NCBI GenBank assembly: GCA_001725355.1
Contig: MEGD01000001.1
Span: 248,001 to 312,000, forward strand
Length of the DNA stretch: 64,000 nucleotides
Source of the DNA: Novosphingobium sp. SCN 66-18
GTDB lineage: Bacteria > Pseudomonadota > Alphaproteobacteria > Sphingomonadales > Sphingomonadaceae
Direction: 5' to 3'
Part shown: one piece after another, positions 42,601 to 52,032 of the stretch
Layout: every line of letters begins with the position of its first letter
Position numbering within the stretch: the stretch's first letter is position 1
Notes under the pieces: generated by a model
Database searches by the model: none
Told to the model about the DNA's origin: nothing
The model's input: only the letters and a program-made list of their open reading frames with translations
Position numbers and translations under genes: made by a program

Positions 42601-45254
42601 ACGACGCCAGGCCCGATCCCGATGCCTTGCTGCGCGCCGCCACGCGCGAGGCCAAGGGCCGCCTCAAGGTATTCCTTGGGGCGGCGCCGGGCGTGGGCAA
42701 GACCTACGAGATGCTCAGCGATGGCGCGGCGCGGCGTGACGCGGGCGTCGATGTCGTGGTCGGCGTGGTCGAAACCCACGGCCGGCGCGAAACCGAGGCC
42801 AAGGTCGACGGCTTCGAGATCATGCCGCGCAAACCCATCGCCTATCAGGGACACACCCTGGCGGAGATGGACATCGACGCCATTCTCGCGCGCCGGCCGC
42901 AACTGGTGCTGGTCGACGAGCTGGCCCATACCAACGCGCCGGGCAGCCGCCACGACAAGCGCTACCAGGATGTAGAGGAACTGCTGGCGGCGGGGATCGA
43001 CGTCTATTCGACGCTCAATATCCAGCATCTCGAAAGCCTGAACGATCTGGTCGCCTCGTTCACCAAGGTCCGCGTGCGCGAAACGCTGCCGGACCGGGTG
43101 ATCGAGAACGCGGAAATCGAGATCGTCGATATTCCCCCAGACGAACTGATCGAACGGCTGCGCGAAGGCAAGGTCTATGTGCCGGACGAAGCCGCGCGCG
43201 CGCTGGGGCACTTCTTTTCCAAGTCCAACCTTTCGGCATTGCGCGAACTGGCCTTGCGCCGCGCGGCGCAAGCCGTCGACGCGCAGATGCTGGACTATGT
43301 GCGCGCCAACGCGGTGGGCGGCACGTTCGCGGTCAACGACCGGCTGGTTGTGGCCATCAGCGAACAGGCGGGCGCGATCGAACTGGTGCGCGCGGCCAAG
43401 CGGCTGGCCGACGCGCTGCGCGCGCCGTGGACGGCGGTCCATGTCGAAACCCCGCGCGATGCCGGATTCACCCCGGCCGAAAGCGCGCGGCTGGCCGAAG
43501 CCATGCGCCTTGCCTCGCAACTCGGCGCGCAGATCGAGACCATCCCCGCCGAAAGCGCGCTGGCCGGCTTGCGGCAGTTCGCGGCGGAAGCGCGCGCGAC
43601 CCAGCTGATCGTCGGAAAATCGCGGCGGTCGCGCTGGTTCGAACTGCGCCACGGATCGATCGTGGACCGGCTGGTGCGCGATGCCCCCGGACTTGCCGTG
43701 CATGTCCTGCCGCTGTCCGAAGCGGGAGCGGCCCGCAAAATGCGTCTTCCCGATCTGGGCGAGGGCTGGGGTTCGTGGCAGGGCTATGCCGTGTCGCTGG
43801 GCCTTGGTGCGGCGATCACCGTGCTGGGGCGGATGATCTTCGCGCAGGGCAGCATTACCAATATCGGCCTGCTGTTCCTGCTGCCCGTGATGCTGGCGGC
43901 GACACGCTATGGCCTGCGCACCGGCATCGTCACCAGCCTCGCGTGCTCGCTGGCGTACAACTTCTTCTTCATCCCGCCGCTCAACACTTTCACCATTCAG
44001 GACCCGCAGAACATCATCACCGTGCTGGTGCTGCTGGGCGTGGCCATCGTCGGCAGCCAGCTCGCTTCGCGCGTGCGGGCGCAGGCATTGCTGGCGCAGG
44101 CGAGCGCGGCGCAGAACCGGTCGCTCGCGGGCTTTGCCCGGCGGCTGACCGGCATCGCTTCCACCGATGAACTGGCGCAGGTGCTGTGCGACGAGATCGG
44201 GCAGCGCCTGGCCGGTAACACGGTGCTGCTGATGCCCGATGCGGCGGGCCTTGCGGTGCGGGCTGCCGCGCCGCCGGGGGGCAGGCTGGCGATGCTCGAC
44301 GATGCCGCCGCCCGCTGGGCCTTCGACAACAACAAGCCCGCGGGGCAGGGATCGGATACGCTCACCGCGTCGGAATGGCTGTTCTATCCGATCGGCACCA
44401 CCAGCCGGGTGCTGGCGGTGTTCGGCCTGTCGCGCCCCGATGCGGGCGCGCCGGTGCGGGCGGATCAGCTGCCGTTCCTGCTGAGCCTGCTGGACCAGGC
44501 CGGGCTGGCGCTGGAGCGGATCGCACTGGCCGAGGAAATGGCGGACCTCGCCCACGTCCGCGAACGCGACCGGCTGCGCCATGCCTTGCTGTCGTCCGTC
44601 AGCCACGATCTGCGCACCCCGCTGACCACGATCCTCGGCTCGCTGGCGCAGATCCGCGCGATGTCGCCTGAGCAGGAGGACCAGCTCGCCGAGACGCGCG
44701 CCGAGGCGGAACGGCTCCACCGCTTCGTCGCCAACCTGCTGGACATGGTGCGGATCGAGGCAGGGGCGCTGCACCGCAAGATCGAGCCCGTCGATCTGGC
44801 CGAGGCGGTCGCCAGCGCGTTGCACGATCTGGGCACGGCGCTGCACGGGCGTCTGGTGAACGTAGAGATCGCCGCCGATCTTCCGTTCGTGCTGGTCGAT
44901 CCGCAACTGTTCCACCATTGCCTGATCAACCTGATCGAGAACGCGGCCAAATATGGCGATCCCGGAACGGGCATAACCGTGCGCGCCCACCGCGACCCGC
45001 AAGGGCTGACGCTGTTCGTCGAGGATGAAGGGCCGGGCATTCCCGCAGGCCAGGCGCAGCGGATTTTCGAGACGTTTGCGCGGATCGAGGGATCGGACCG
45101 CAAGGGCGGCACCGGGCTGGGGCTTGCGATCGTCAAGGGTTTTGCCGAAGCGATGGGGCTGGGCGTTTCCGCGTCCGATCGCGCGGACGGGCGCGGCGCG
45201 TCGTTCGCGATCCGCTTCCCGCCCGGCCAGTTGAAGGAATTGCCCCCAGAATGA
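42597..45254 (+). CDS. kdpD: Sensor histidine kinase KdpD
   Basis: An 885-residue membrane sensor of K+ limitation. N-terminal KdpD domain with Walker [16 protein letters not shown] and [15 protein letters not shown], a universal-stress-like domain (about 250-370), four closely spaced helices (about 390-500, [15 protein letters not shown] to [13 protein letters not shown]), a GAF-like linker, then the kinase: H-box [18 protein letters not shown] (phosphorylated His about residue 670), N-box [14 protein letters not shown]-boxes [11 protein letters not shown] and [12 protein letters not shown]. Architecture is complete. It starts inside the kdpC stop and is followed 10 bp later by kdpE, so sensor, regulator and pump are one operon with positive feedback. 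Confidence 0.97.
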   Translation: MNDARPDPDALLRAATREAKGRLKVFLGAAPGVGKTYEMLSDGAARRDAGVDVVVGVVETHGRRETEAKVDGFEIMPRKPIAYQGHTLAEMDIDAILARRPQLVLVDELAHTNAPGSRHDKRYQDVEELLAAGIDVYSTLNIQHLESLNDLVASFTKVRVRETLPDRVIENAEIEIVDIPPDELIERLREGKVYVPDEAARALGHFFSKSNLSALRELALRRAAQAVDAQMLDYVRANAVGGTFAVNDRLVVAISEQAGAIELVRAAKRLADALRAPWTAVHVETPRDAGFTPAESARLAEAMRLASQLGAQIETIPAESALAGLRQFAAEARATQLIVGKSRRSRWFELRHGSIVDRLVRDAPGLAVHVLPLSEAGAARKMRLPDLGEGWGSWQGYAVSLGLGAAITVLGRMIFAQGSITNIGLLFLLPVMLAATRYGLRTGIVTSLACSLAYNFFFIPPLNTFTIQDPQNIITVLVLLGVAIVGSQLASRVRAQALLAQASAAQNRSLAGFARRLTGIASTDELAQVLCDEIGQRLAGNTVLLMPDAAGLAVRAAAPPGGRLAMLDDAAARWAFDNNKPAGQGSDTLTASEWLFYPIGTTSRVLAVFGLSRPDAGAPVRADQLPFLLSLLDQAGLALERIALAEEMADLAHVRERDRLRHALLSSVSHDLRTPLTTILGSLAQIRAMSPEQEDQLAETRAEAERLHRFVANLLDMVRIEAGALHRKIEPVDLAEAVASALHDLGTALHGRLVNVEIAADLPFVLVDPQLFHHCLINLIENAAKYGDPGTGITVRAHRDPQGLTLFVEDEGPGIPAGQAQRIFETFARIEGSDRKGGTGLGLAIVKGFAEAMGLGVSASDRADGRGASFAIRFPPGQLKELPPE

Positions 45255-45264
45255 GCAGTGCGGA

Positions 45265-45954
45265 ATGAACAGTGCGGTGACGATACTCGTGGTCGATGAC
45301 GAGCCGGCCATCCGGCGGCTGCTCCATGCCAGCCTGGCCCGCGCCGCCTATCGCGTGGTGGAGGCCGGGTCCGCGCGCGAGACGCTGGCGGCGCTGCAGA
45401 TCGATAAGCCCGAAGTGGTTCTGCTCGACCTTGGCCTGCGCGATCGCGACGGGCTGGAGCTCATCCCGCTCATCAAGTCCGCCGGAGCGGCGGTGATCGT
45501 CGTTTCCGCGCGCGATGCGACGGACGAGAAAGTGGCGGCACTGGACCTTGGCGCGGACGATTTCGTGGCAAAGCCTTTCGACAGCGAGGAAGTGCTCGCC
45601 CGCATCCGCGCCGCGCTGCGGCACCGGCTGGCGAGCGCGACCGGCGCGCCAGTGCTGCGCCACGGCGACGTGGAGATCGATCTGGCGGCGCGCCGGGTGA
45701 GCCGGGGCGGTGAGGATGTGCGCCTGACGCCCAAGGAATACGGCTTCGTGGCGGAGCTGGCGAAATCGCCCGGACGCGTGGTGACGCACACCCAGCTGTT
45801 GCGCACGGTGTGGGGCGCTGGCCACGAAAACGATGTGGAATACTTGCGCGTGGCGGCGCGCGCGATCCGCCGCAAGCTGGAGCAAGACCCGTCGCGGCCG
45901 ACCTTGCTGCGCAATGAACCCGGCGTTGGCTATCGGCTGCAGGTGGAGGCGTAA
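45265..45954 (+). CDS. kdpE: Response regulator KdpE
   Basis: A 229-residue OmpR/PhoB-type regulator. Receiver domain with acidic pair in ILVVDDEPAIRRLL, phospho-acceptor Asp53 in VVLLDLGLRDRDGLE, Thr/Ser switch in IVVSARDATDEKVAALDLGA and Lys in DFVAKPFDSEE. The winged-helix effector domain shows VRLTPKEYGFVAELAKSPG and YLRVAARAIRRKLEQDPSRP. Phosphorylated by KdpD under K+ shortage, it should activate the promoter before 37761, where direct repeats are present. Confidence 0.97.
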   Translation: MNSAVTILVVDDEPAIRRLLHASLARAAYRVVEAGSARETLAALQIDKPEVVLLDLGLRDRDGLELIPLIKSAGAAVIVVSARDATDEKVAALDLGADDFVAKPFDSEEVLARIRAALRHRLASATGAPVLRHGDVEIDLAARRVSRGGEDVRLTPKEYGFVAELAKSPGRVVTHTQLLRTVWGAGHENDVEYLRVAARAIRRKLEQDPSRPTLLRNEPGVGYRLQVEA

Positions 45955-46015
45955 CCCGCCTGCCACCTTGCCCTTGCCGTCGGTTGAAGCGCGATGGAGC
46001 CTGCATTGCGTCGCT

Positions 46016-46031
46016 TTAACTGATCGGTTAA
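46016..46031. promoter_or_regulatory. TetR-like operator upstream of the acyl-CoA dehydrogenase pair
   Basis: TTAACTGATCGGTTAA is palindromic at 14 of 16 positions, with AAC/GTT half-sites around GATC as in many TetR-family operators. It is 19 bp before the first dehydrogenase start. No TetR gene is in the window, so the regulator would be encoded elsewhere. Confidence 0.45.
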
Positions 46032-46049
46032 GCCGGTCCGGCGGAACGC

Positions 46050-47237
46050 ATGAACGATCATGCGGCCGGTTCTGATCGAGGATGTCTAACGGTGTTCGAC
46101 ACGCTGACGCTGGCCGCGCTGCCGCCCGAGGACGAGGCTTTGCGCCCGCAAATCAGGGCCTTCATCGCCAGTCACGTCGCGGGACTGCCGGCGGATCGGC
46201 GGGCGCGATCGTGGCAGGGCTTCGATGCCGCGTTCAGCCGTGCGCTGGGGCAGGCGGGGTTCCTGGGGCTGACGCTGCCCAGGGCTTATGGCGGGCAGGA
46301 GCGCGGGCCATTTGCCCGGTTCGTGGTGGTGGAGGAATTGCTGAGCGCCGGCGCGCCGGTGGCCGCGCACTGGATCGCCGACCGGCAGAGCGCGCCGCTG
46401 ATCCTGGGCTATGGTACCGAAGAGCAGCGCCAGTCCTATATCCCGCGCATCTGCCGGGGGGAGGCGCTGTTCTGCATCGGCATGAGCGAGCCGGGCTCCG
46501 GGTCCGACCTTGCCAGCGTGCGAACCCGCGCCGAGCGCACGGACGCGGGCTGGCGCGTCAACGGCCAGAAGATCTGGACCACGAATGCGATGCATTCGGA
46601 CTACATGATCGCGCTGCTGCGCACGTCGGGCACGTCGGAAGACCGGCACGCGGGGCTTTCGCAGCTGATCATCGACCTCAAGGCGCCTGGCGTTGCGGTG
46701 CGGCCGATCGTCGATCTCACGGGCGATGCGCATTTCGCCGAAGTGTTCTTCGACAATGTCGAGCTTCCCGCCGATGCGCTGATTGGCCGCGAAGGCGAAG
46801 GCTGGAAGCAGGTCACGGCCGAACTCGCGTTCGAGCGTTCCGGGCCGGAACGCATCTATTCCTCGGTGGTGCTGCTCGATGCCTGGACACGCCATTTGCA
46901 GGCGGTTGGCCGCCGTGACGCGGATGCGCTGACCGGCCGTTTCATGGCCGAGATTGCCACGCTGCGCGCCATGTCGATCGCCTGCACCGCGCGCCTTGCG
47001 CTGGGGGAGAGCCCGGTGGTCGAGGCCAGCATCGTCAAGGATCGGGGTACGACGTTCGAACAGGACCTCCCCGTGGCGATCGGTGACGACCTGGCCGCGC
47101 ATCCCGACGAGCCGGTGAGCGACGAGCTCTACCGCACGCTGCTCTATGTCACGCACATCGCGCCCAGCTTTTCGCTGCGCGGCGGCACGCGCGAGATCCT
47201 GCGCGGGATCATCGCGCGCGGCATGGGTCTGCGGTAG
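46050..47237 (+). CDS. Acyl-CoA dehydrogenase (first of a pair)
   Basis: A 395-residue FAD flavoenzyme that introduces an alpha,beta double bond in an acyl-CoA. N-terminal helical domain (DEALRPQIRAFIASHVAG), middle beta domain with FCIGMSEPGSGSDLASVRT and the flavin-binding WRVNGQKIWTTNAMHSDY, and C-terminal helical domain ending SLRGGTREILRGIIARGMGLR. The residue that is Glu in classical fatty acid enzymes (YEGT) is Gly here (RGGT), as in dehydrogenases of sterol, bile-acid or aromatic side chains that work as heteromers. The second subunit gene follows by 17 bp. Start is uncertain between ATG 46050 and GTG 46092. Confidence 0.92.
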   Translation: MNDHAAGSDRGCLTVFDTLTLAALPPEDEALRPQIRAFIASHVAGLPADRRARSWQGFDAAFSRALGQAGFLGLTLPRAYGGQERGPFARFVVVEELLSAGAPVAAHWIADRQSAPLILGYGTEEQRQSYIPRICRGEALFCIGMSEPGSGSDLASVRTRAERTDAGWRVNGQKIWTTNAMHSDYMIALLRTSGTSEDRHAGLSQLIIDLKAPGVAVRPIVDLTGDAHFAEVFFDNVELPADALIGREGEGWKQVTAELAFERSGPERIYSSVVLLDAWTRHLQAVGRRDADALTGRFMAEIATLRAMSIACTARLALGESPVVEASIVKDRGTTFEQDLPVAIGDDLAAHPDEPVSDELYRTLLYVTHIAPSFSLRGGTREILRGIIARGMGLR

Positions 47238-47254
47238 GGGACGGGAGAGAGCCG

Positions 47255-48235
47255 ATGGATGCAAGCGAACTGCTCGAACCCTTCGACCGGATGTTGGCGA
47301 CGATTGCCATGCCGGCCGCGGTGCGCGCCGTGGAAAGCGGCGGCGATGCCTCGGCGATGTGGAGCGAACTGGCGCAATCGGGCTTTCTCGATGCGCTGGT
47401 GCCCGAGGATGCGGGGGGAGCCGGCCTGTCGCTGGCAGCCATCGCGCCGCTGATCGAGGCCGTGGGCGCTCATGCCGTGCCGTTGCCGGTGGCCGAAACC
47501 ATGGTGGCGCGCGCCTTGATGGCCGGGGCTGGCGTCGCCTCGCCCGATGGCCCGATCGCGCTCGCCACGGCGGGCGTGCCGGGGCAGATCGTGCCGTGCG
47601 GTCTCGTGGCCACGCATGTCCTGGTCGATACGGGTGACCGCCTCGTGCTTGCCCCGGTCGATGCGCTGGCGGTGGCGCCGACAGGCGTGCATCACGCGCT
47701 GTCCGCGCGGATCGGCTGGGAAGGCGCGCCAGCGGGGCATGTGATCGCCCGCCCTGAGGCGGGGCTGCGGGCACTGGCGGCGGTCGTTCGGGCCACCCTG
47801 ATCGCCGGCGCGGCGCACCGCCTGCTGACCATGACGACGCGCCATGCCAATGAAAGGGTGCAGTTCGGCAAGCCCATCGGCCGCCAGCAGGCCCTGCAAC
47901 AGAATCTCGCGGTCATGGCGGAAGATGCCGTCGCCGCCCGCATCGCCGCGCAACTGGGCTGCGCGCGGGGGCTCGATGTTTCGCTGGCGGCCGCTGCGGT
48001 GGCCAAATCGACCGCCTCGTCGGTGGCAGCGCGGTTGGCCGGCACCGCCCATGCCGTCCACGGCGCGATCGGCATCAGCGAGGAATTCGACCTTCCGTTG
48101 CTGACCCGGCGGCTCCACGAATGGCGCCTGGCGGACGGCTCAGAAGGATACTGGAACGGCGTGCTGGGCCATGCCCGGCTCGCCGATCCGGCGGGTTCGG
48201 TGGACTGGGTACGCGCGGAAGTCTTCGCCGGATAG
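47255..48235 (+). CDS. Acyl-CoA dehydrogenase-like partner subunit
   Basis: A 326-residue, shorter acyl-CoA dehydrogenase-fold protein. N-terminal helices (ELLEPFDRMLATIAMPAAV, DALVPEDAGGAGLSLAAIAP) are present; the middle beta domain is reduced and lacks the SEPGSGSD and KxWxTN flavin blocks. The C-terminal domain keeps RHANERVQFGKPIGRQQALQ, the FAD/dimer region, and ends with TAHAVHGAIGISEEFDLPLL and R-LHEWRLADGSEGYWNGVLG. ATG at 47255 follows GGGAGAG. Size and features match the small partner of alpha2-beta2 heteromeric acyl-CoA dehydrogenases. The 3' end converges with the phosphatase gene. Confidence 0.9.
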   Translation: MDASELLEPFDRMLATIAMPAAVRAVESGGDASAMWSELAQSGFLDALVPEDAGGAGLSLAAIAPLIEAVGAHAVPLPVAETMVARALMAGAGVASPDGPIALATAGVPGQIVPCGLVATHVLVDTGDRLVLAPVDALAVAPTGVHHALSARIGWEGAPAGHVIARPEAGLRALAAVVRATLIAGAAHRLLTMTTRHANERVQFGKPIGRQQALQQNLAVMAEDAVAARIAAQLGCARGLDVSLAAAAVAKSTASSVAARLAGTAHAVHGAIGISEEFDLPLLTRRLHEWRLADGSEGYWNGVLGHARLADPAGSVDWVRAEVFAG

Positions 48236-48253
48236 CGGCGGAGAAGGGTCTCC

Positions 48254-49096
48254 TTATCCGGGGATGTCCTCCGCCAGCGCCGCCGCTTCGGCGGCGCAGT
48301 CGCGATCCGGCGCCTTGTGCGGCTGGCTGGCCAGTTCGGCGCGGGCGGCCGCCAGGTCGGCCTGGAAACCCGGCTCGGTCTGCAACCGGGCGAAGACGGC
48401 GGATGCGACCACGCGTCCTTCCTCGATATCGCTTTCCCAATGGACGTTGCAAATCCGGCGGCTCTCGCCGAACGTGCGGCCGCGCGCGACCAGTTGCGTC
48501 GCGCGGTCGGGGATCAGCTCCGCCAGCAGCAGCCCCCAGCCATAGCCGATGGCGCTGTGGCCGGAGGGATAGGAACCGTTGGTGCGCAGGCCGGCTTCCT
48601 GCGAAGGCGTGCAGGTTGGCTTGCCGTTCTCCATGAAGGGGCGGGGGCGCTTGTACTTGTCCTTGGCGCCGCTCGTCGCCATGCCGAAATCGATCATGGC
48701 GCGGCGCATCAGCCGGTTGAGCGCGGGCGTGTCCGTCGGTGTGATGGCAAGGCCGGCGGTGCAGGAAAAGGTGCCGGTGGCCTTGGGCGACCAGAGATCG
48801 GCATCGCTCGCCGCGAGCGCGAAACGCGCCTTGCCCTGCAAGGCCAGCGCGCGGTCGGCGGCGGCATGGTCCCGCGCTTCCGTGGCGGAACCGGCCGCGG
48901 GTACGGGGGGCACCAGCGCCACACTGTCAATACCCGTGCCGGGAGCCAGATAGGCGCCCGCCGCCGTTGCGGTCATCGGCAAGGCAGACGGCGATGCGCT
49001 GAGCGATCCGGGCGAGGTCTGTCCGGCAAGCGCGGCGCCCGCGCCGGCGCTGGTCAACAGCAGGGCGACAAGTGTGATCGTACCGCGATTGGTCAT
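48254..49096 (-). CDS. Class A non-specific acid phosphatase (PAP2 superfamily)
   Basis: A 280-residue periplasmic phosphatase releasing phosphate from organic phosphomonoesters. Signal peptide about residues 1-24. The vanadium-haloperoxidase-type active site is complete: K-x6-R-P in KDKYKRPRPF, GSYPSGHS (the class A signature) and SRRICNVHWESDIEEGR with the catalytic His. The leftward stop is 18 bp from the convergent acyl-CoA dehydrogenase. Upstream, 226 bp separate it from the divergent secreted protein gene; no Pho box was recognised. Confidence 0.92.
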   Translation of the reverse strand: MTNRGTITLVALLLTSAGAGAALAGQTSPGSLSASPSALPMTATAAGAYLAPGTGIDSVALVPPVPAAGSATEARDHAAADRALALQGKARFALAASDADLWSPKATGTFSCTAGLAITPTDTPALNRLMRRAMIDFGMATSGAKDKYKRPRPFMENGKPTCTPSQEAGLRTNGSYPSGHSAIGYGWGLLLAELIPDRATQLVARGRTFGESRRICNVHWESDIEEGRVVASAVFARLQTEPGFQADLAAARAELASQPHKAPDRDCAAEAAALAEDIPG

Positions 49097-49322
49097 TGCT
49101 TCTGCCTCGTTCGTTCAAGCGTCCGGCTGGCTGCCTGGGGTGGGTGATGCCAGTCCTTTTTCGCTTCGCCAACCCTGCGGTGCACGCGCGGGGCGAGAAT
49201 GCGAAACACCCGCGCAAATGGCGTATTGCCCGCCACCGCCCGCCGCCCTAGCCACCGCGTCGTTGCGGTTCTTGCGAAGGCCGACAGCTTGTGTTGCGCG
49301 TTCGGTCCGGAAGGGAAACAGG

Positions 49323-49961
49323 ATGATGTGGAAGGCCGGTGCAGGTCTGGCGTTGACGATGCTTGCCATGCCGGCGGCTGCCGCATGGGCTGAAGGGACG
49401 GCGCCGTCATCCGCGACCGTTGCCGCGCCGGCACCGCCCTTTGTATCGGCCGGCTTCAACGTTCCGACCCACGTGGAAGGACCGGGTTTCAAGGTCGTGC
49501 CGCTCGCTCCCGCCTTGGCGAAGATCGACTACGACGCCTACATGGCCTCCATCGAGCACTTGCAGAAGACGTTTTCGCGCAGCACCAGCTGGCCCCGCGA
49601 GGGGATCTCCGCCGCCGACGCCGTGCAGGACATGGAAACCGAGCAGGCCCGGTTTCAGGGCCGCAAGTCCTTCGCCTATTCCGTGCTGACGCCCGATGGC
49701 ACGCGCGAACGCGGCTGTGTCTATGTCTATCCCAGCACCGTTCCCGGCTACGACGCCGTGGTCAGGCTGTGGGTGACCAAGGCCGAATACGACGCGGGCT
49801 TCGACGCCGAGCTTTACCAGTGGGTGACCGCCTGGGTGAAGGCCGACTGGCCGTTCGCGAACGTCGCATATCCCGGCCGTGCGATCGAATGGAGCGCGTG
49901 GGATGCCATGGTGGCGGCGAGCAAGGCCGGGAAAGCCGGATCAGCGGCGCAAGCGCAGTAA
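49323..49961 (+). CDS. Exported protein of unknown function (possibly GNAT-like fold)
   Basis: A 212-residue protein with a signal peptide (MMWKAGAGLALTMLAMPAAAAWA). The body has an acetyltransferase-like look: FSRSTSWPREGISAADAVQD, RKSFAYSVLTPDGTRERG, CVYVYPSTVPGYDAVVRLWV and WVTAWVKADWPFANVAYPGR, which resembles an uncharacterised family in which similar strands form a GNAT-like sheet. An exported GNAT would be unusual, so the fold assignment is tentative. Adjacent ATGs at 49323 and 49326; GGGAAACAGG precedes them. It is divergent from the phosphatase and monocistronic as far as can be seen. Confidence 0.7.
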   Translation: MMWKAGAGLALTMLAMPAAAAWAEGTAPSSATVAAPAPPFVSAGFNVPTHVEGPGFKVVPLAPALAKIDYDAYMASIEHLQKTFSRSTSWPREGISAADAVQDMETEQARFQGRKSFAYSVLTPDGTRERGCVYVYPSTVPGYDAVVRLWVTKAEYDAGFDAELYQWVTAWVKADWPFANVAYPGRAIEWSAWDAMVAASKAGKAGSAAQAQ

Positions 49962-50082
49962 GCCGAGCAGTGGCTGGGTCCTGACCCTAAACGCGTGGAG
50001 CATGGTGTCCCCGTCCAGATTGGCGCTAGCGGCATCCGGGTGACGGACGTCAAATGCTGCGCGGCATCGCCATCGCTATTGT

Positions 50083-50096
50083 GTTGACGAATCAAC
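50083..50096. promoter_or_regulatory. Palindrome before the first DUF3237 gene, shared with 52080-52093
   Basis: GTTGACGAATCAAC, inverted GTTGA/TCAAC half-sites around four bases, 23 bp before the ATG. The same half-sites with the same spacing occur at 52080-52093 inside the promoter of the receptor gene 2 kb away, suggesting one regulator for both. Confidence 0.5.
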
Positions 50097-50118
50097 TATT
50101 GTGCGTCTAGCTCGAGCG

Positions 50119-50601
50119 ATGTCGAACCCGCATCCGTTCCTGCCGCGTCTTGAGCACGCCTTCACGATCTCGATCACCCTTTCGCGGCCAAGCTGGGTCG
50201 CTCCCGCCGCAAGAGGGGATTCGCGCGGGGCGATTTATGCCAAGGAGGGTGTGGTCGAAGGGCCTCGCCTCAATGGCCGCGTGGTGCCGATGTCGGGCGG
50301 GGACTTCCCGCTGACGCGCCCGAACGGGGTGATTGACTTCGACGCGCGTTACCTGCTGGAAGCGGATGACGGCGCGATCATCTACCTGGAAAACCGCGGC
50401 TTCCGCTGGGCGCGCAGTGACGAGATCGCCGACCGGATGCGCCGCAACGAGCCGGTGGGCTTCGACGACTACTATATGCGGGTGACGCCCCGGTTCGATG
50501 CGCCGGAAGGGCCGCACGCCTGGCTGTCGCAGCATGTCTTTGTCGGCGTGGCGGAAAAGATCCCCGGCGCCAACCGCATCCACTACTTCGTCGTGCTGTG
50601 A
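50119..50601 (+). CDS. DUF3237 domain protein A
   Basis: A 160-residue cytoplasmic protein of the DUF3237 family, small beta-barrel proteins of unknown reaction often found with aromatic or xenobiotic catabolic genes. Family blocks are RLEHAFTISITL, EGPRLNGRVVPMSGGDFPL, GVIDFDARYLLEADDGAIIY, YMRVTPRFDAPEGPHAWLS and VFVGVAEKIPGANRIHYFVV. ATG at 50119 gives the conserved length; GTG at 50101 is in frame. It is followed 76 bp later by a paralogue. The promoter region carries a palindrome also found before the receptor gene of the same locus, so both may belong to one pathway. Confidence 0.88.
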   Translation: MSNPHPFLPRLEHAFTISITLSRPSWVAPAARGDSRGAIYAKEGVVEGPRLNGRVVPMSGGDFPLTRPNGVIDFDARYLLEADDGAIIYLENRGFRWARSDEIADRMRRNEPVGFDDYYMRVTPRFDAPEGPHAWLSQHVFVGVAEKIPGANRIHYFVVL

Positions 50602-50677
50602 GCGGGCGCCACCGCCTTCCGGGTGATGGCCGCTTCGCTTGCGCCCCGGCGTTGCCTTTCATTCCCGAGGAAACCCG

Positions 50678-51133
50678 ATGACCCCGTCTCCCGCCGACTG
50701 CCGCCTTGAGCACGTGTTCGACATCGAAGTCCTGTTCGGCGCCGACCGGGTGATTTTCGGCCCGCTGCCGGGCGGGGGCAACCAGGGCTATACCCCGGCG
50801 ATCGGCGGCACCATTTCCGGCCCGCGCCTGTCGGGTACGGTGGTGCCGCACAGCGGCGCGGATTACGCGACCGTGCGCGCCGACGGCACCATCGAACTCA
50901 ATGCGCATTATCTGCTTCAGGCCGACGACGGCACAACGATCTACATCCAGAACAAGGGCTATCTCGTCCGTCCGCTGCCGGGTGAGCCGCAGCCGTCGTA
51001 CTTCCGGCTAACGCCCTATTTCCGCGTGCCCGAGGGGCCGCACGACTGGCTCTCGCGCACGGTCATCGTCGGCGGAGGCGAACGGCGGACCGATCCCGAC
51101 CGCTCGCTGTTCCGCTATTACGCGCTGGTCTGA
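50678..51133 (+). CDS. DUF3237 domain protein B (paralogue of A)
   Basis: A 151-residue second member of the DUF3237 family, aligned with protein A over its length: RLEHVFDIEVLFGADRVIF, GGTISGPRLSGTVVPHSGAD, TIELNAHYLLQADDGTTIYI, YFRLTPYFRVPEGPHDWLSR and RSLFRYYALV. Divergence in the N-terminal half suggests different substrates or a heteromer. ATG at 50678 follows CCGAGGAAACC. The tandem arrangement is ahead of the IclR regulator and the receptor operon. Confidence 0.88.
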   Translation: MTPSPADCRLEHVFDIEVLFGADRVIFGPLPGGGNQGYTPAIGGTISGPRLSGTVVPHSGADYATVRADGTIELNAHYLLQADDGTTIYIQNKGYLVRPLPGEPQPSYFRLTPYFRVPEGPHDWLSRTVIVGGGERRTDPDRSLFRYYALV

Positions 51134-51261
51134 GCGCGCGCCGCGCCACTGTTTGCATCGTCTCTTGCTTGACCACCGTCCGCAGCGCTCTTGCCTTGTC
51201 GGGTGACCGGCGTGCAGCATAAGCGGAAGACAAGGGCGATGGATCAACATCAAGGGGTGCC

Positions 51262-52029
51262 ATGACTGAACCGCCGCGTGGTGCCGCCGAGCGCGTCGCC
51301 TACCTGATCCGTTTGGTCGCCGCCGGCCCGCACCGTTTCAGTCTGGGCGAACTCGCCGCGCGCGCGGAACTGCCGCCCAGCACGGTCCATCGCCTGCTCA
51401 AGGTGCTGCTCGATTGCGGCTTTGTGGAGCGGGGAAGCGGGCAGAGCTATCGCCCGGGGCGTGAACTCTACCGCACCGCCTCGCAACTCATCGCCCGGTT
51501 CGATCTGACCCGCAGCGCGCGCCCGTTTCTGGAAATGCTGGTCGCCGAATGGCAGGAGACGGCGGTGCTGTGCGCGTACAGTCCACCGGGCCGGTGCGGG
51601 ATCATCGCGGATGTGGTGTCCACGCCGCACCTGTTGCGGTTCGCGGTGGAGAAGGGGGGCGAAGTTGCCCTGCCCTGGGGTTCGCTCGGACGGGCCATTC
51701 TGGCGTTCCTGCCGACGGGGGAAGGGGAAATCCTGCTGCGCGAGGCCGGCGATGGCCCGCTGACAGGGCGCCCCCGGCCAACGCGGGCGGAACTGGAAGC
51801 AGACCTCGCGCGAATCCGGAAGGAAGGAACGGCGCGCTATTTCGATCCGCGTCACGACATTGCCGGCATCGCCGCGCCGATCTTCGGGGCCGAGAAGGAA
51901 ATGCTCGGCTGCATCGGCGTGACCATGCCCTCGGCACGCTATCGGCTGCATGAGGAGGATGACCTTGCCGCTGCCGTTCGAGCGGCGGCCATCCGGATCA
52001 GTGAACTGGCGGCCATCTCGTACAGCTAG
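51262..52029 (+). CDS. IclR-family transcriptional regulator
   Basis: A 255-residue regulator with N-terminal winged helix (ERVAYLIRLVAAGPHRFSLG, ELAARAELPPSTVHRLLKVL, GFVERGSGQSYRPGRELYR) and C-terminal GAF-like effector domain (TAVLCAYSPPGRCGIIADV, ALPWGSLGRAILAFLP, ARIRKEGTARYFDPRHDIAG, IAAPIFGAEKEMLGCIGVTM). IclR proteins usually control catabolic operons in response to an aromatic or organic acid. It lies directly before the receptor gene, in whose promoter region stand two 15-bp dyads of one design, the likely binding sites. Confidence 0.93.
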   Translation: MTEPPRGAAERVAYLIRLVAAGPHRFSLGELAARAELPPSTVHRLLKVLLDCGFVERGSGQSYRPGRELYRTASQLIARFDLTRSARPFLEMLVAEWQETAVLCAYSPPGRCGIIADVVSTPHLLRFAVEKGGEVALPWGSLGRAILAFLPTGEGEILLREAGDGPLTGRPRPTRAELEADLARIRKEGTARYFDPRHDIAGIAAPIFGAEKEMLGCIGVTMPSARYRLHEEDDLAAAVRAAAIRISELAAISYS

Positions 52030-52032
52030 TTT

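Noticed and set aside
42417..45311. A 964-codon frame on the - strand opposite kdpD, and similar long antisense frames over kdpB (39878-42028) and the receptor at 52153 (53410-55764)
   Set aside because: All lie antisense to complete, motif-verified genes and have low-complexity Arg/His/Asp/Gly composition.
48236..48274. Hairpin GGCGGAG/CTCCGCC between the acyl-CoA dehydrogenase and phosphatase genes as terminator
   Set aside because: The loop is 25 nt and the right arm lies inside the phosphatase coding region; too weak to call.
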